From NCBI GenBank assembly GCA_910586445.1, contig CAJUHV010000011.1, positions 8,926 to 72,925 of the forward strand: 64,000 nucleotides of DNA. Reading direction: 5' to 3'. The position numbers and the translations under genes were made by a program. Origin of the DNA: an uncultured Eubacterium sp. (GTDB taxonomy: Bacteria; Bacillota; Clostridia; Lachnospirales; Lachnospiraceae). Shown one piece after another: positions 63,133-64,000 of this stretch. Positions within the stretch are counted from its first letter, which is position 1. Each line of letters begins with the position of its first letter. A model generated the notes under the pieces. It did not search any database. It was not told the origin of the DNA and was given only the letters and a program-made list of their open reading frames with translations.

Positions 63133-63561
63133 TTATTTTTCAGCATTTTTAGCCATCTGCAGGATTACAGACTCAAAAATTTTCAAATGTTCTTCTGGTA
63201 TCCCAACAAACATACTGTGCATGTAATCAAAAACCCGCCTTACAATATCTTCCTGCATCTCTTTCGTTTTTTCTGTCAATACCAGTTTTTTATAACGGCC
63301 GTCCGATTCCAGACTTTCCCGCCGCAGATATCCCCCTTGTTCCAGATTATTAATCAAACTGGTAACTGATGATCCTTTAATTCCCAAGAATTCTTCCAAA
63401 TCTTTTGGAAAAATATCTCTCTGGACACTTTCCACAATAATGTAATGAAGAACAATCCCCTGAATACAGGTTAATGGTGAATCAGAAAAGTAGCTTGCGA
63501 AATGCCGCTGCATTTTCCGGTTCATTTTATCATACTGCTCCATCAATTTCTTTTCATCCAT
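63133..63561 (-). CDS. MarR-family transcriptional regulator
   Basis: A 142-residue winged-helix repressor with the recognition region DLEEFLGIKGSSVTSLINNLEQGGYLRRE and the wing following (DGRYKKLVLTEK). It lies upstream of the MATE gene in the same direction, the MepR-MepA arrangement. GGGGTG precedes the ATG. Confidence 0.9.
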   Translation of the reverse strand: MDEKKLMEQYDKMNRKMQRHFASYFSDSPLTCIQGIVLHYIIVESVQRDIFPKDLEEFLGIKGSSVTSLINNLEQGGYLRRESLESDGRYKKLVLTEKTKEMQEDIVRRVFDYMHSMFVGIPEEHLKIFESVILQMAKNAEK

Positions 63562-63702
63562 AACTGCACCCCAAAATAATTAGAACTCTATGCAATAAAA
63601 AGCATTATACACCTCTGTTTGCCCAAAGTCAATTATAAGGGGAGCCATTTCACATTTTTTTAACAATTCCTTTTTTAACAATCTGTAGTCCACTACTGTA
63701 AA

Positions 63703-63807
63703 TTACCATTCTGAATGCCATTGCAGTAAATCGTCCCTTCCGTCTTCTTTAAGTTTATCAACTACATATTCGATCCATTCTTCTGGTGTTGGTATTTCAC
63801 CAGCACT
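63703..63807 (-). pseudogene. 3' gene fragment cut by the inverted-repeat element
   Basis: Thirty-four codons (SAGEIPTPEEWIEYVVDKLKEDGRDDLLQWHSEW then stop) read as a genuine C-terminus of an unrecognised acidic protein. Upstream the frame passes into the repeat element, so the N-terminal part is gone or displaced. Confidence 0.6.
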
Positions 63808-63970
63808 AGAGCGTGTTTGAAAAATGCTTTCTGTCAAATGTGCGTCACACTTCAAGCATCTTGGACTACTAATGTCCAAGATGATGTGGTATATTTGACC
63901 CGAATGAGGGCCAAATATACCGCAAAGTGGGACGTGCAGCTGGCAGGAATGATTTTTCAAACACGCTCTA
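63807..63970. mobile_element. 164-bp inverted-repeat structured element (MITE-like)
   Basis: Ends are TAGAGCGTGTTTGAAAAAT and its inverse (19-bp perfect). Inside, TTCTGTCA and TGGCAGGAA extend the pairing. Two perfect internal hairpins follow: CATCTTGGAC/GTCCAAGATG (63857-63883) and GGTATATTTG/CAAATATACC (63888-63921, with CCC/GGG in its loop). It could fold as a cruciform DNA or a multi-armed RNA. No coding capacity is evident. Single ends of the same family occur at 13231, 16518 and 20566. Confidence 0.85.
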
Positions 63971-64000
63971 GAGCGTGTTTGAAAAATGCTTTCCGTGAGA
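63967..64000. mobile_element. Start of a second tandem copy of the element
   Basis: Immediately after the first copy, the 20-base start TAGAGCGTGTTTGAAAAATG recurs, and the two copies share a CTCTAGAG junction. The copy runs out of the window. Confidence 0.8.

Noticed and set aside
1036..64000. CRISPR arrays, tRNA or rRNA genes, and riboswitch-like leaders
   Set aside because: Tandem arrays here have no spacer-repeat alternation, and no tRNA, rRNA or known riboswitch core was recognised by eye.

Overview
The window comes from a Gram-positive anaerobe of the class Clostridia, most likely Lachnospiraceae. The evidence is the conserved block priA-def-fmt-yugP-rsmB-rlmN-stp-prkC-rsgA-thiN, a YmxH/YlmC-type sporulation protein, NrdR, a meso-DAP-type MurE, FucO-type alcohol dehydrogenase, ferredoxin-free saccharolytic genes (GH3, GlgP, MalQ) and three BlaI/BlaR1-type regulator pairs. 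Most genes lie on the minus strand. No rRNA, tRNA, CRISPR array or clear riboswitch was seen.

Layout. 1-4.1 kb: sugar ABC transporter (two permeases, lipoprotein binding protein) with a GntR-LacI type regulator, a consensus promoter and candidate operators. 4.6-6.7 kb: ECF sigma factor and its membrane anti-sigma partner. 6.9-10.7 kb: fucO, an exonuclease, rtcB and a compact FNT channel. 10.8-13.2 kb: BlaI repressor and a BlaR1-type protease fused to an NlpC/P60 domain whose catalytic Cys is Ser. 13.3-18.6 kb: housekeeping genes (S1-domain protein, efp, rpiB, yqeG, nrdR, ymxH, ychF). 18.8-24.4 kb: AAA/PD-(D/E)XK protein and a GH3 glycosidase bracketed by two centrally deleted pseudogenes (a phosphotransferase and an AraC regulator). 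24.5-37.7 kb: the cell-wall, translation and Ser/Thr kinase block. 37.9-43.8 kb: a small membrane protein, pyrBI, malQ and glgP. 44-53.9 kb: secreted and surface proteins, ending in a 1730-residue dockerin-bearing M60 mucinase-type metallopeptidase beside a secreted FN3 protein with a possible cohesin-like domain. 54-59.9 kb: two more BlaI/BlaR1 pairs flanking a chemoreceptor. 60-64 kb: a decayed, transfer-prone end with a frameshifted acetyltransferase, IS256 and IS3 remnants, a TnpW-like gene, a MarR-MATE operon whose transporter is truncated, and a structured 164-bp inverted-repeat element that begins a second copy at the window edge.

Two themes cut across the regions. First, short tandem repeat arrays (periods about 17-43 bp) sit in the gaps between co-directional genes at five places, sometimes running into the stop codon of the upstream gene. 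Second, ends of the same inverted-repeat element found at 63.8 kb recur as relics at 13.2, 16.5 and 20.6 kb. The most interesting protein-level candidates are the dockerin-M60/cohesin-like pair and the three BlaR1-type sensors, which share a protease core but carry three unrelated C-terminal domains.
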